Part shown: positions 42,933 through 51,621 of the stretch, piece by piece
Numbering within the stretch: position 1 is the first letter of the stretch
Layout of the letters: each line of letters begins with the position of its first letter
Notes under the pieces: generated by a model
Database searches by the model: none
What the model saw: only the letters and a program-made list of their open reading frames with translations
What the model was told of the DNA's origin: nothing
Made by a program: the position numbers and the translations under genes
Origin: JAFCUW01 sp049898325
GTDB lineage: Bacteria > Pseudomonadota > Gammaproteobacteria > Burkholderiales > Burkholderiaceae_D
Reading direction: 5' to 3'
NCBI RefSeq assembly: GCF_049898325.1
Contig: NZ_JAFCXL010000001.1
Location: 372,001-436,000, forward strand
DNA: 64,000 nucleotides

Positions 42933-43184
42933 TCAGCGGCGCACGATCTTGATGACGTGTTCGGTGGGGGCGCCGGCGGCCGGCGTTGCGCACGACTTGC
43001 AGGTGTCACAGCCGCTGCCGCAGCCGGAGGCGGTGTCGACCCAGTTGGCCAGCCGGGACGGCCTGGTGCCACGCCCGCGCAGCGCATACACGAGTTTTTC
43101 GCGCCAGCCGGCCGGCAGGTATTTGCGCGCCACGTGGAGGGCGGCGGCGACGACGATCAGGGCGACGATCAGGGTTTGCATCAT
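42933..43184 (-). CDS. Small Cys-rich membrane protein linked to FeoB
   Basis: An 83-residue protein: one N-terminal membrane helix (TLIVALIVVAAALHVARKYL), a basic amphipathic stretch, then the Cys cluster SGCGSGCDTCKSC near the C-terminus and a basic end. The Cys pattern looks metal-binding. The start codon overlaps the feoB stop (ATGA), so it is translationally coupled to the Fe(II) transporter, the position where E. coli has FeoC. It does not resemble FeoC; a similar FeoB-associated Cys-rich small protein occurs in other bacteria. Role in Fe(II) uptake inferred from context. Confidence 0.7.
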   Translation of the reverse strand: MMQTLIVALIVVAAALHVARKYLPAGWREKLVYALRGRGTRPSRLANWVDTASGCGSGCDTCKSCATPAAGAPTEHVIKIVRR

Positions 43185-45064
43185 GACAGTGCCAGCGCCA
43201 CCCGGTAGGTGATGAAGGAGGCGATGTAGGCCAGCGCGAACATATAGGCCGCCATGATCAGGGGCCAGCGCATGCCGCCCGTTTCACGCCGCACCACCGA
43301 CAGGGTCGACAGGCACTGCGGGGCGAACACATACCACGCCAGCAGAGACAGGGCGGTGGCCAGGGTCCACGACTGGGCGATGATGGGGGTGAGCGAACTG
43401 GCCAGCGCTTCGCCGCTTTGCGACAGGGCGTAGACGGTGCCGAGGGCGCCGACGGCCACTTCGCGCGCGGCCATGCCGGGCACCAGCGCGATGCAGATCT
43501 GCCAGCCAAAGCCGATCGGCTCGAAAATGACGGCCATGCCACGGCCGATCATGCCGGCGATGCTGTAATAGATGGGCGGCTGGGTGGCGCCGTCCGGCGC
43601 GCCGGGAAAGCTCGACAGGAACCACACCAGCACCATCAGGGTGAGGATGATGGTACCCACGCGCGAGAGAAAAATGCGGGCGCGCTCCCACAGGCCCAGC
43701 GCCAGGTTTTGCGGGTGCGGCCAGTGGTAGCTGGGCAGCTCGAGCATGAGCGGCTGCTCGTGCGACGATCCCATGCTGCGCTTGAAGAAATACGCCACCG
43801 CCATGGCGCTGGCGATGCCGGCAAAGTACAGGGCGAACAGCACCAGCCCTTGCAAACTGAAGCCGCCCCAGACCTCGCGCGCGGGAATGAAGGCGGCGAT
43901 GATCAGCGCGTACACGGGCAGGCGCGCCGAGCACGTCATCAGGGGCGCGATCATGATGGTGACGAGGCGGTCGCGCGGATTCTGGATGGTGCGGGCGGCC
44001 ATGATGCCGGGGATGGCGCAGGCAAAGCTCGACAGCAGCGGAATGAAGGCGCGCCCCGACAGGCCGACGCCGCCCATCAGGCGGTCGAGCAGGAAGGCCG
44101 CGCGCGGCAGGTAGCCGCAGTCTTCCAGCGCCAGGATAAAGAAGAACAGGATCAGGATCTGCGGCAGGAACACCAGCACGCTGCCGACGCCGCCCAGGAT
44201 GCCCTCCACCAGCAGGCTGCGCAGCATGCCCTCGCCCATGTGAGTGGCGAGCAGCTGGCCGAGCTGGTCGACGCCGCCCTTGATCGCCTCCATCGGCGGC
44301 GCCGCCCAGCTGAACACGGCCTGGAACACCAGGAACATCAGGGCCGCCAGCAGGATGGGGCCCAGCACCGGATGGAGCACGACCTGGTCGATTTTTTCCG
44401 TCAGGTTGCCCGTGTCGTTGGCGTGGCTGACGCAGACGTCAAGAATGCGGCGCACTTCGCGCTGGGTGTCTTCGACCGAGACGGCGTCGATGGCCGACAG
44501 GGGCTTGACGCCGCCCTGGGCCGCGGGCATCAGGTCGAGCGCGCGCAGCAGCGACTTTTCGCCGCCGCTTTGCACCGCCACCGTTTCCACCACCGGCATG
44601 CCCAGTTCGAGCGCGAGCTGGTCGGCATCGATCTTGATGCCCCGCTTGTGGGCGACATCGACCATGTTCAGCGCCAGCACCATCGGCAGGCCCAGGCGCT
44701 GCACTTCCAGCACCAGGCGCAGGTTCAGGCGCAAGGTGGTGGCGTTGACGACGCAGACGATGGCGTCGGGCGCCTGCTCGCCGGCGCGCAGACCGGCCAC
44801 CACGTCGCGCGTGATCGCTTCATCGGGGGTGTGGGCCGACAGGCTGTAGGCGCCCGGCAGGTCGAGCACGCGGTAGGCGCGCCCGGACAAGGAGGTAAAA
44901 CTGCCTTCCTTGCGCTCGATGGTGACACCGGCGTAGTTGGCCACTTTCTGGCGCGCGCCCGTGAGGCGGTTAAACAGCGCCGTCTTGCCACAATTCGGAT
45001 TGCCCAGCAGGGCGATCAGCGGCGTGCGCGGGTCGACCTGGACCCGCCGTTCTACTGCTCCCAT
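43181..45064 (-). CDS. feoB: Ferrous iron transport protein FeoB
   Basis: A 627-residue inner-membrane Fe(II) transporter. The N-terminal GTPase domain has G1 GNPNCGKT, G3 LDLPGAYSL and G4 NMVD. The following membrane region has about ten helices, including LPRAAFLLDRLMGGVGLSGRAFIPLLSSFACAIPGIM. It is preceded by feoA (6 nt gap) and followed by an overlapping Cys-rich gene. Expected to work under low oxygen or acid and to be repressed by Fur. Confidence 0.97.
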   Translation of the reverse strand: MGAVERRVQVDPRTPLIALLGNPNCGKTALFNRLTGARQKVANYAGVTIERKEGSFTSLSGRAYRVLDLPGAYSLSAHTPDEAITRDVVAGLRAGEQAPDAIVCVVNATTLRLNLRLVLEVQRLGLPMVLALNMVDVAHKRGIKIDADQLALELGMPVVETVAVQSGGEKSLLRALDLMPAAQGGVKPLSAIDAVSVEDTQREVRRILDVCVSHANDTGNLTEKIDQVVLHPVLGPILLAALMFLVFQAVFSWAAPPMEAIKGGVDQLGQLLATHMGEGMLRSLLVEGILGGVGSVLVFLPQILILFFFILALEDCGYLPRAAFLLDRLMGGVGLSGRAFIPLLSSFACAIPGIMAARTIQNPRDRLVTIMIAPLMTCSARLPVYALIIAAFIPAREVWGGFSLQGLVLFALYFAGIASAMAVAYFFKRSMGSSHEQPLMLELPSYHWPHPQNLALGLWERARIFLSRVGTIILTLMVLVWFLSSFPGAPDGATQPPIYYSIAGMIGRGMAVIFEPIGFGWQICIALVPGMAAREVAVGALGTVYALSQSGEALASSLTPIIAQSWTLATALSLLAWYVFAPQCLSTLSVVRRETGGMRWPLIMAAYMFALAYIASFITYRVALALS

Positions 45065-45070
45065 AGCCGC

Positions 45071-45340
45071 TTATTCCGCCTGTTGTTCCGGTTTGATCGA
45101 CACCAGCGCCGCTTCGAAGCGGCGCAGTGCGAACGTTGATTCACCCACCTTGATGGCCAGCGGCCCGCCCTGCACGCCGCGGCGCAGCATGCGAATGCGC
45201 TCGCCGGGCACGAAACCGAGTTCCATCAGCCGGCGCGCCACGTCGGCGCCACCCTGCGCACTGGGCGCGAGGTGAATGACGGTGCCGCCCTGGCCTGCCG
45301 GGAGGGTATCGAGCGTGGTCAACTGCGAGACGAGGGTCAT
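45071..45340 (-). CDS. feoA: Ferrous iron transport protein FeoA
   Basis: An 89-residue SH3-like protein that works with FeoB. Characteristic ADVARRLMELGFVPGERIRMLRRG and GGPLAIKVGESTFALRRFEA. ATG 45340 is chosen; an in-frame TTG at 45364 would add eight residues. A Fur-box-like palindrome lies 87 bp upstream (45427-45441). Confidence 0.93.
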   Translation of the reverse strand: MTLVSQLTTLDTLPAGQGGTVIHLAPSAQGGADVARRLMELGFVPGERIRMLRRGVQGGPLAIKVGESTFALRRFEAALVSIKPEQQAE

Positions 45341-45426
45341 GGTGGGCTTTGTGGGTGAAACCAACTAAATATAAAGAATGTACGCAGTGCCGCGTTGCCA
45401 CGACATACTAGCATCATAAACCTAAA

Positions 45427-45441
45427 TGCGAATAATTTCCA
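45427..45441. promoter_or_regulatory. Putative Fur box upstream of feoA
   Basis: TGCGAATAATTTCCA matches the 7-1-7 Fur consensus TGATAATnATTATCA at 10 of 14 defined positions and sits in a longer palindrome AATG...CATT. Its distance to feoA (about 87 bp) suits a promoter operator. Weaker than the bfd site. Confidence 0.5.
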
Positions 45442-45585
45442 TTTGCGTTCCTTTCCCCGGCATGACATGGTGGGGCGGACGCGACAAATCGCAAGCCCGG
45501 CGCCCCGCGCGCCAGTCTGCGCCGTGCACAAGACGCACAATCTGCTTGCAATGGCTGAAAAAATGGGTGAGAATCTACATCGAAA

Positions 45586-45600
45586 TGATAATGATTCTCA
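45586..45600. promoter_or_regulatory. Fur box upstream of bfd
   Basis: TGATAATGATTCTCA matches the Fur 7-1-7 consensus TGATAATnATTATCA at 13 of 14 defined positions, inside the extended palindrome AAATGATAATGATTCTCATTT. It is 64 bp before the bfd start codon, so Fur repression of the bfd operon (induction in iron starvation) is very likely. Confidence 0.85.
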
Positions 45601-45664
45601 TTTTAGTAATCAGACAAGGTGCCGGCAAGGGCCGCTCTGGCCACTTTTCCCGAAAGGCTACAGA

Positions 45665-45895
45665 ATGATCGTTTGTGTTTGCAATAACATCTCCGACCGT
45701 GAAATCCGCCAGGCCATCGAGCTGGGTATCACTTCGATGGACGAGCTGCGCCGCGATCTTGGCGTGGCCACCTGCTGCGGTCAATGTGCCAGCTACGCCG
45801 AGCAGGTCCTGCAGGCGCACCTGGGCCAAGCGGTCGAGGTCGTGACCACCGTTGCCATCACCGAACTGCATTTCCGCACGCGCCAGGCTGCCTGA
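45665..45895 (+). CDS. bfd: Bacterioferritin-associated ferredoxin
   Basis: A 76-residue [2Fe-2S] protein that gives electrons to bacterioferritin to release stored iron. Ligands fall at Cys4, Cys6, Cys38 and Cys41 (MIVCVCNN, CCGQC), as in characterised Bfd. BFD-like fold: IRQAIELGITSMDELRRDLG. A near-perfect Fur box precedes it. bfr lies downstream, separated by the PepSY gene. Confidence 0.95.
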   Translation: MIVCVCNNISDREIRQAIELGITSMDELRRDLGVATCCGQCASYAEQVLQAHLGQAVEVVTTVAITELHFRTRQAA

Positions 45896-45897
45896 GC

Positions 45898-46593
45898 TTG
45901 AGCGCAACGATTACCCCCCTCCAGCGTGACACCGCGCGCGCGCCTGCCGCGCCCCAGCGCGACAAGGCCCAGCATGGCCGCAAGGCCAGCCTGATCAAGT
46001 GGCTGCGCAAGACCCACGGCTGGATTGGCCTGTGGGGCGCCGCGCTGGGGCTGCTGTTCGGCACCTCGGGCATCTTGCTCAACCACCGTGCCCTGCTGAA
46101 AATTCCCGCCGTCCAGAGCCAGGAATCGACCATTCAGGTGCCGCTGCCCACGCCCGCCCCGCGCGACGCCGACGCCATGGCGCTGTGGCTGAAACAATCG
46201 CTAGCCATCGCCGCGCCCGCCACCCGGGTCAAGGCCGACAAGGCCAAACCGGTGGCCTGGGGCGACGCCGCCGTCGTGCAACCGGCGCGCTGGAGCGCCG
46301 CGTTCATCACGCCATCGAGCAATGTGCAGGCCGAATACTGGGTCGGCAACAACTTCGTCAGCGTCAAGCGCACCGACACCAATGCCTTCGGCGTCATATC
46401 CAATCTGCACAAGGGCTCGGGCATGGGGGTGGGCTGGATCTTGCTGGTCGACACCCTGGCCGGCTCCATCATCCTGCTGTCGATCACCGGTGTGCTGCTG
46501 TGGGCCTTGATGAGCAAAAAGCGCCTGGTCGGCACCGCCATCGGCACCGTGGCCGTCTGTTCCATGCTGGGCATCGCCGCGGCGTCCTGGTAA
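45898..46593 (+). CDS. PepSY-associated TM helix protein
   Basis: A 231-residue protein from a TTG start two bases past the bfd stop codon; no in-frame ATG is usable. A basic N-terminus precedes KTHGWIGLWGAALGLLFGTSGILLNHR, the PepSY_TM signature with its His residues, then a periplasmic domain (about 75-165), the pair NLHKGSGMGVGWILLVDTLAGSIILLSITGVLLWAL, and a last helix. These proteins often act with siderophore or ferric reductase systems. Its place between bfd and bfr suggests a role in iron or electron handling at the membrane; this is inference. Confidence 0.8.
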   Translation: MSATITPLQRDTARAPAAPQRDKAQHGRKASLIKWLRKTHGWIGLWGAALGLLFGTSGILLNHRALLKIPAVQSQESTIQVPLPTPAPRDADAMALWLKQSLAIAAPATRVKADKAKPVAWGDAAVVQPARWSAAFITPSSNVQAEYWVGNNFVSVKRTDTNAFGVISNLHKGSGMGVGWILLVDTLAGSIILLSITGVLLWALMSKKRLVGTAIGTVAVCSMLGIAAASW

Positions 46594-46662
46594 GCAAATT
46601 GTGTCCCTGCGCGCCGCGGGTTTGCTATGATTGCCTCTATTCTCATCCAAAGAAAGCATCCC

Positions 46663-47139
46663 ATGAAGGGCGACCCGACCATCCTCCGCCTGCTCAACGC
46701 GCAGCTGACCAATGAACTGACGGCCGTGAACCAGTATTTCCTGCACGCGCGCATGTACCGCCACTGGGGGTTCGACAAGCTGGGCAAGAAAGAGTACGAA
46801 GAATCGATCGGCGAAATGAAGCACGCCGACAAGCTGATCGACCGCATCCTGATGCTCGACGGTCTGCCCAACCTGCAGGCGCTGCACAAGCTGCTGATCG
46901 GCGAGAACACGGAAGAAATGCTGGCGGCCGACCTGGCGCTGGAACGGGCCGCCCACGTGACGGTCAAGGAAGGCGTTTTTGAGTGCGAAAAAGTGGGCGA
47001 TTACGTCTCGCGCGAACTGTTCCTGCTGATCCTGGACGATACCGAAGAGCACATCGAGTGGCTGGAAACCCAGATCGACCTGATCGCCAAGGTGGGCATC
47101 CAGAACTACCTGCAAAGCCAGATGGGCGAGCACGCGTAA
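46663..47139 (+). CDS. bfr: Bacterioferritin
   Basis: A 158-residue heme-containing ferritin subunit storing iron as ferric mineral in a 24-mer. Ferroxidase ligands are in NELTAVNQYFLH, EMKHADKLIDR (with heme-ligand Met in EMKHAD) and DDTEEHIEWLETQ. Closely matches the E. coli Bfr length and pattern. ATG 46663 is the standard start. Its terminator is at 47159-47183. The gap after the PepSY gene is 69 bp, so it may have its own promoter. Confidence 0.97.
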   Translation: MKGDPTILRLLNAQLTNELTAVNQYFLHARMYRHWGFDKLGKKEYEESIGEMKHADKLIDRILMLDGLPNLQALHKLLIGENTEEMLAADLALERAAHVTVKEGVFECEKVGDYVSRELFLLILDDTEEHIEWLETQIDLIAKVGIQNYLQSQMGEHA

Positions 47140-47158
47140 AGGTACTGCATGAAAAACA

Positions 47159-47183
47159 AAAGCCAGCGATGCTGGCTTTTTTT
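47159..47183 (+). terminator. Rho-independent terminator after bfr
   Basis: AAAGCCAGC (47159-47167), loop GAT, GCTGGCTTT (47171-47179) and a T-run. It closes the bfd-bfr region, with the convergent PfkB kinase gene 10 bp beyond. Confidence 0.9.
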
Positions 47184-47192
47184 ACGTTGGCG

Positions 47193-48149
47193 TCAGCCGG
47201 CTTTCCACCTGCTCACCCATTTGTCATAGAAGCCGATATCGCGCGGCACGCCGCCGCTGACGGCGCAGATGGCGCCGGCAAATTCGTTGGCGCGCGACAG
47301 CGTCGTTTCCAGCGCCCAGCCACGCGCGCGGCCCAGCAGAAACATGGCCGCGAAGGCGTCGCCAGCGCCGACCGTGTCGATGACGAAGGGGGGCGCCGGA
47401 TTGTCGCGGTGGACGATCAGTTGGCCGTCGGCGCCGAAATACACGGACCCCCGGTGGCCGAGGGTGAGGATGAGCCCTTCGAGCTGAAATTTGTCGAGCA
47501 GGGCGCGGCAGGCGGCGCGCACTTCTTCGCTGGCCAGCGGGGTGCCGGGCGCGATCTGAAAATACCATTGGAACAGCGATTCGAGCTCTTCCTCGTTGAG
47601 CTTGACGATGTCGGCGGCGTCGAGCGAGGCGCTCACGCAGGCGCGGTCGACCTGGTTTTCGCGCAGGTTCAGATCGAGGAAACGGCTGGCCCCGGTCGCC
47701 GCCAACAGCGTGCGCAAGGCCTCGCGCGAACGCTGCGCGCGCTGGGCCAGGGTGCCGAAGTACAGCGTCGAGGGCGTCACCGCCCCCATCGCCGCCAGCG
47801 CCAGCTGCGGATCGATGAAATCGTAGGCCTGGCGCGGCAGGATGACGAAACGGTGGCCGTTGCCACGCCGCTCCACCAGCACCCGCCCCGTCTCTTCCAT
47901 GGCATCGATCTGCAAGCCCTGCTCGCTCATGGCGAAGCGCTCGAACTCGCCCCGCACCACCGCGCCGTTGCGGTCGCTGCCGATGCGCGTGATCATCAAG
48001 TGCGGCGCCATGAAGGCGGCCAGGTGACGCGCCACATTGAAGGGCGCGCCCCCCACCAGTTGCTCGGTGACGAAATCGTCGACCAGCGCCTCGCCGAAGA
48101 TGACGGTGGTGGCCGCTGGCGGCGCCTTGCCGATGTTCAGTTCGCTCAC
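47193..48149 (-). CDS. PfkB family carbohydrate kinase
   Basis: A 318-residue ribokinase-fold sugar kinase. Start at GTG 48149, overlapping the GST stop codon (GTGA); no good ATG alternative. Motifs: VIFGEALVDDF near the N-terminus, GGAPFNVARHLA, and the catalytic-base/anion-hole signature DTVGAGDAFAAMFLLG near the C-terminus. Similar proteins are fructokinase-like or phosphorylate 2-keto-3-deoxygluconate; the sugar cannot be decided. Convergent with bfr. Confidence 0.88.
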   Translation of the reverse strand: MSELNIGKAPPAATTVIFGEALVDDFVTEQLVGGAPFNVARHLAAFMAPHLMITRIGSDRNGAVVRGEFERFAMSEQGLQIDAMEETGRVLVERRGNGHRFVILPRQAYDFIDPQLALAAMGAVTPSTLYFGTLAQRAQRSREALRTLLAATGASRFLDLNLRENQVDRACVSASLDAADIVKLNEEELESLFQWYFQIAPGTPLASEEVRAACRALLDKFQLEGLILTLGHRGSVYFGADGQLIVHRDNPAPPFVIDTVGAGDAFAAMFLLGRARGWALETTLSRANEFAGAICAVSGGVPRDIGFYDKWVSRWKAG

Positions 48150-48754
48150 TGCGGCACGCTGTCTTTGAAGGAGGCGCGCTCGGACAATTTGTCGAACAGG
48201 CGCGCCAGGTTGGGGTAATCGGCGCGCCAGTCGATCTGCGGAAAGCGGAACGCCAGCCAGCCCAGGCAGCAGCCGACGGCGACGTCGGCCAGCGTGTAGT
48301 GATTGCCGCCGCAAAACGGCGACTCGCCCAGCTTGGTCGACATCACGGCCAGGCCCCCGTGGACCTTGCCCATCTGGCGCTCGATCCAGGCGCTGCTTTG
48401 CTGCTCGGTGGGGCGCAGGGTGGTTTCCAGGCGCACCAGCACGGCGGCGTCGAGCACGCCGTCGGCCAGCGCTTCCCACACCTTGACGTCAGCGCGGTCG
48501 CGCCCGTTCGGGGGCAGCAGTTTGCACACGGGGGTGAGGGTGTCGAGGTACTCGGCGATGACGCGCGAATCGTACAGGGCGCTGCCATCTTCCATCACCA
48601 GGCACGGCACCTTGCCAAGCGGGTTCGACTGGGCGATCGTGGTGTCGGCGGCCCACACGTTTTCCAGCTCAAACGCGCAGTCGAGCTTTTTTTCGGCCAA
48701 CACAACGCGCACCTTGCGCACGTACGGACTTGCAACGGAACCGATGAGTTTCAT
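48146..48754 (-). CDS. Glutathione S-transferase (YibF-like)
   Basis: A 202-residue GST. N-domain MKLIGSVASPYVRKVRVVLAEKKLD, with the SPYVRK active-site region of the YibF-type GSTs; glutathione-binding GKVPCLVMEDGSALYDSRVIAEYLD; and an all-helical C-domain with CGGNHYTLADVAVGCCLGWL. Likely a glutathione-dependent detoxification or redox enzyme of unknown substrate. The kinase start codon overlaps its stop. Distinct from the GST at 37499-38170. Confidence 0.88.
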   Translation of the reverse strand: MKLIGSVASPYVRKVRVVLAEKKLDCAFELENVWAADTTIAQSNPLGKVPCLVMEDGSALYDSRVIAEYLDTLTPVCKLLPPNGRDRADVKVWEALADGVLDAAVLVRLETTLRPTEQQSSAWIERQMGKVHGGLAVMSTKLGESPFCGGNHYTLADVAVGCCLGWLAFRFPQIDWRADYPNLARLFDKLSERASFKDSVPQ

Positions 48755-48901
48755 ACGTACTTATGAGTAAAAGAGTAATAGCCAGTATAGCATCGGCGTC
48801 CGCGCCGCTGGCCTGCCAAACGGGCTACTGATGTCCAGCTGCAACATGGGACCTGCCCTGCCGCCGGTGGTAAAATCGGCGTTTTGCTCACGCCTGCCGC
48901 C

Positions 48902-50281
48902 ATGACCTCTACCGCCCCCCAGTTCACCCTTTCCGCCCTGTCCCCCCTCGACGGCCGCTACGCCGCCAAGACCGACAAGCTGCGCCCGATCCTGTCCGAA
49001 GCGGGCTTCATGCACCACCGCGTCAAGGTCGAGATCGCGTGGCTGCAAGCCCTGTCGCAGGCCGGTTTTGCCGAAATCAAGCCATTTTCGGCAGAGGCCA
49101 GCGCCCTGCTCGACAAGATGGCGGCCGACTTTACGGAACAGCACGCGGCCCGCATCAAGGCCATCGAAGCGGTCACCAACCACGACGTCAAGGCCGTTGA
49201 ATACTGGCTCAAGGAACAGGTCAAGGACGTGCCGGAACTGGTCGCCGCCACCGAGTTCATCCACTTTGCCTGCACCTCCGAAGACATCAACAACACCTCG
49301 CACGGCATGATGCTCAAGGCGGCCCGCGACGGCGTCATCGTGCCCGCCCTGCAGGCGGTGATCGACAAACTGCGCGAGATCGCCCACACCAACGCGGCCT
49401 TGCCGATGCTCTCGCGCACCCACGGCCAGACCGCCAGCCCCACCACGCTGGGCAAGGAGTTCGCCAACGTCGTCGCCCGCCTCGACCGCGCGCTCACGCG
49501 CATCAAGGCCGTCGAGATGCTGGCAAAAATGAACGGCGCCGTCGGCAATTACAATGCCCACCTGTCGGCCTACCCCGACTTCGACTGGCCGGCGTTTTCG
49601 AAAAACGTCATCGAGCAGCGCCTGGGCCTGACCTTCAATCCCTACACCATCCAGATCGAGCCGCACGATTACATGGCCGAGCTGTTCGACGCCATCGCCC
49701 GCGCCAACACCATCCTGCTGGACCTGAACCGCGACATCTGGACCTACGTGTCGCTGGGCTACTTCAAGCAGCGCCTGAAAGCGGGCGAAATCGGCTCGTC
49801 CACCATGCCCCATAAAGTCAACCCGATCGACTTCGAGAACTCCGAAGGCAACCTGGGCATGGCCAACGCGGTGCTCAAGCACATGGCGGAAAAATTGCCC
49901 GTCTCGCGCATGCAGCGCGACCTGACCGACTCGACGGTGCTGCGCAATATCGGCGTCGCTTTCGGTTACGCCCTGCTGGCCTACGACAGCTGCCTGCGCG
50001 GCCTGAACAAGCTCGAAGTCAATGCCGCCCGCATCGAACACGATCTCGACGCCAACTGGGAAGTGCTGGCCGAACCCGTGCAGACGGTGATGCGCCGCTA
50101 CGGCGTGGAAAACCCGTATGAGCAGCTGAAAGAACTCACGCGTGGCAAGGGCATCTCGAAAGACGCCCTGCGCGAGTTCATCGGCACCCTGGCCGTGCCG
50201 CAGCAAGCCAAGGATTTGCTGCTGCAGATGACCCCGGCGAACTACATCGGCATCGCCGCGCAACTGGCCGCGGCCGTGTAA
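48902..50281 (+). CDS. purB: Adenylosuccinate lyase
   Basis: A 459-residue enzyme that cleaves SAICAR and adenylosuccinate, releasing fumarate, in purine synthesis. Family signature GSSTMPHKVNPIDFENSEGNLG; catalytic His in the TSEDINNTSHGMML region and in LSRTHGQTASPTTLGKE. ATG 48902 gives MTSTAPQFTLSALSPLDGRYAAK, the standard start; an in-frame TTG at 48884 is unlikely. Terminator 50302-50337 follows. Confidence 0.98.
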   Translation: MTSTAPQFTLSALSPLDGRYAAKTDKLRPILSEAGFMHHRVKVEIAWLQALSQAGFAEIKPFSAEASALLDKMAADFTEQHAARIKAIEAVTNHDVKAVEYWLKEQVKDVPELVAATEFIHFACTSEDINNTSHGMMLKAARDGVIVPALQAVIDKLREIAHTNAALPMLSRTHGQTASPTTLGKEFANVVARLDRALTRIKAVEMLAKMNGAVGNYNAHLSAYPDFDWPAFSKNVIEQRLGLTFNPYTIQIEPHDYMAELFDAIARANTILLDLNRDIWTYVSLGYFKQRLKAGEIGSSTMPHKVNPIDFENSEGNLGMANAVLKHMAEKLPVSRMQRDLTDSTVLRNIGVAFGYALLAYDSCLRGLNKLEVNAARIEHDLDANWEVLAEPVQTVMRRYGVENPYEQLKELTRGKGISKDALREFIGTLAVPQQAKDLLLQMTPANYIGIAAQLAAAV

Positions 50282-50301
50282 GCTTGCAGGCAACATCGAA
50301 C

Positions 50302-50337
50302 ACGGGAGCGCCCACCAGGCCGCTCCCGTTTTTTTTT
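50302..50337 (+). terminator. Rho-independent terminator after purB
   Basis: ACGGGAGCG (50302-50310), 10-base loop, CGCTCCCGT (50321-50329) and nine T residues. Confidence 0.92.
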
Positions 50338-50450
50338 CGGCGGCGCTGCGGTATGCTTGCCACACGATGAAAATTTAACACTCGAACACGCCCGGCCGTT
50401 TTGCGGTACTATTAGTCCTAACACGTACTAAATACCCCGAGGACCCGCCC

Positions 50451-50975
50451 ATGCAACGCTATACCCGTACCGCCATGCTGCTGCACTGGCTGATCGCCGT
50501 GCTGATCATCGGCGCATTCACGCTGGGCGTGATCATGACCGACATCCCCGGCTTTTCGCCGACCAAGCTCAAATACTATTCGTGGCACAAATGGGCCGGC
50601 GTCACCGTGCTGGGTCTGGCCGCGCTGCGCTTGTTGTGGCGCCTGGCGCATCCGGCCCCGGCCTATCCGGTGAGCATGAAAACCTGGGAAAAGGCGGCGG
50701 CCCACCACCTGCACCTGCTGCTGTACATGCTGATGTTCGCCGTGCCCGTGTCCGGCTATTTGTATACCCTGGCGGCCGGCGTGCCGGTGGTGTACTTCGG
50801 CGTGCTGCCGCTGCCCGTGTTCATGGACGCCGACCCGGCCTTGAAACCGGTCCTCAAGGCCGTCCATTACTGGCTGACCATGGGCATGGCCGCACTGGTG
50901 GCAGCGCACGTCGGGGCCGCCTTGAAACACGCTATCATCAACCGCGATGGCGTCATGCGGCGCATGCTGCCGTAA
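50451..50975 (+). CDS. Cytochrome b561
   Basis: A 174-residue four-helix diheme b-type membrane cytochrome: MLLHWLIAVLIIGAFTLG (His heme ligand), YYSWHKWAGVTVLGLAALRLLWRL, HHLHLLLYMLMFAVPVSGYLY, and HYWLTMGMAALVAAHVGAALKH. It is followed by two yceI genes, the same b561-YceI pairing as E. coli yceJ-yceI. Role: membrane electron transfer to or from the quinone pool, possibly in superoxide or isoprenoid-redox protection; inferred. Confidence 0.9.
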   Translation: MQRYTRTAMLLHWLIAVLIIGAFTLGVIMTDIPGFSPTKLKYYSWHKWAGVTVLGLAALRLLWRLAHPAPAYPVSMKTWEKAAAHHLHLLLYMLMFAVPVSGYLYTLAAGVPVVYFGVLPLPVFMDADPALKPVLKAVHYWLTMGMAALVAAHVGAALKHAIINRDGVMRRMLP

Positions 50976-51042
50976 GCGCTGCCGCCGTCACTGCTGCCAC
51001 CATCACTGTTGACCCGATTTTGTTGCCACCCCAGGAGACTGC

Positions 51043-51594
51043 ATGAAATTGTCCACGCTCGCCCCGCTGTCGCTGTTGACCGTCGCCCTCATCGCCGCTG
51101 CCGCCCCCCTCAAAACCGATACCGCCAAGAGCAGCGTGTCGGCCACGTTCAAACAAATGAACGTGCCGGTGGAAGCGAAGTTCAAGAAATTTACTGCCAA
51201 CGTCGACTACGACGCCGCCAAGCCGGAACTGGCCAAGGCCAGCGTCGAGATCGACACGGCCAGCCTGGACCTGGGCGAAGCGGAAATGAACAAGGAAGTG
51301 GCGAAGAAAGAATGGTTCAACGCCGCCCAGTTCCCCAAGGCCACGTTCGTGTCCTCGTCGATCAAGCCGGCCGGTGCCGGCAAGCTGACCGTGGCCGGCA
51401 AGCTCACCATCAAGGGCAAGACCACCGATGTCGCCTTTCCCTTGACCGTCAAGGCCGACGGGGGCAAACAAGTGTTCGAAGGCGCCGTGCCCATCAAGCG
51501 GCTGACCTACAACATCGGCGAAGGTGAATGGAAAGACACCAGCACCGTCGCCGACGAAGTCATCATCAAATTCCGCGTGACAGCGGCGCAGTAA
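51043..51594 (+). CDS. YceI family periplasmic protein (first copy)
   Basis: A 183-residue exported protein with signal peptide MKLSTLAPLSLLTVALIAAAA, then the YceI lipocalin-like beta-barrel (DTAKSSVSATFKQMNVPVEAKFKKFTANVDYD onward). YceI folds bind long isoprenoid (ubiquinone-8-like) molecules. It follows the cytochrome b561 gene by 67 bp and precedes a second YceI copy by 27 bp. This copy departs from the canonical family start (it lacks the HxxxxF-H signature seen in copy two). Confidence 0.85.
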   Translation: MKLSTLAPLSLLTVALIAAAAPLKTDTAKSSVSATFKQMNVPVEAKFKKFTANVDYDAAKPELAKASVEIDTASLDLGEAEMNKEVAKKEWFNAAQFPKATFVSSSIKPAGAGKLTVAGKLTIKGKTTDVAFPLTVKADGGKQVFEGAVPIKRLTYNIGEGEWKDTSTVADEVIIKFRVTAAQ

Positions 51595-51621
51595 ATCAAC
51601 CATCCATCAAGGGAAAAAAGC

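Noticed and set aside
43418..45139. A 573-codon plus-strand frame opposite feoB
   Set aside because: Shadow of feoB/feoA, low-complexity His/Gln/Ala composition.
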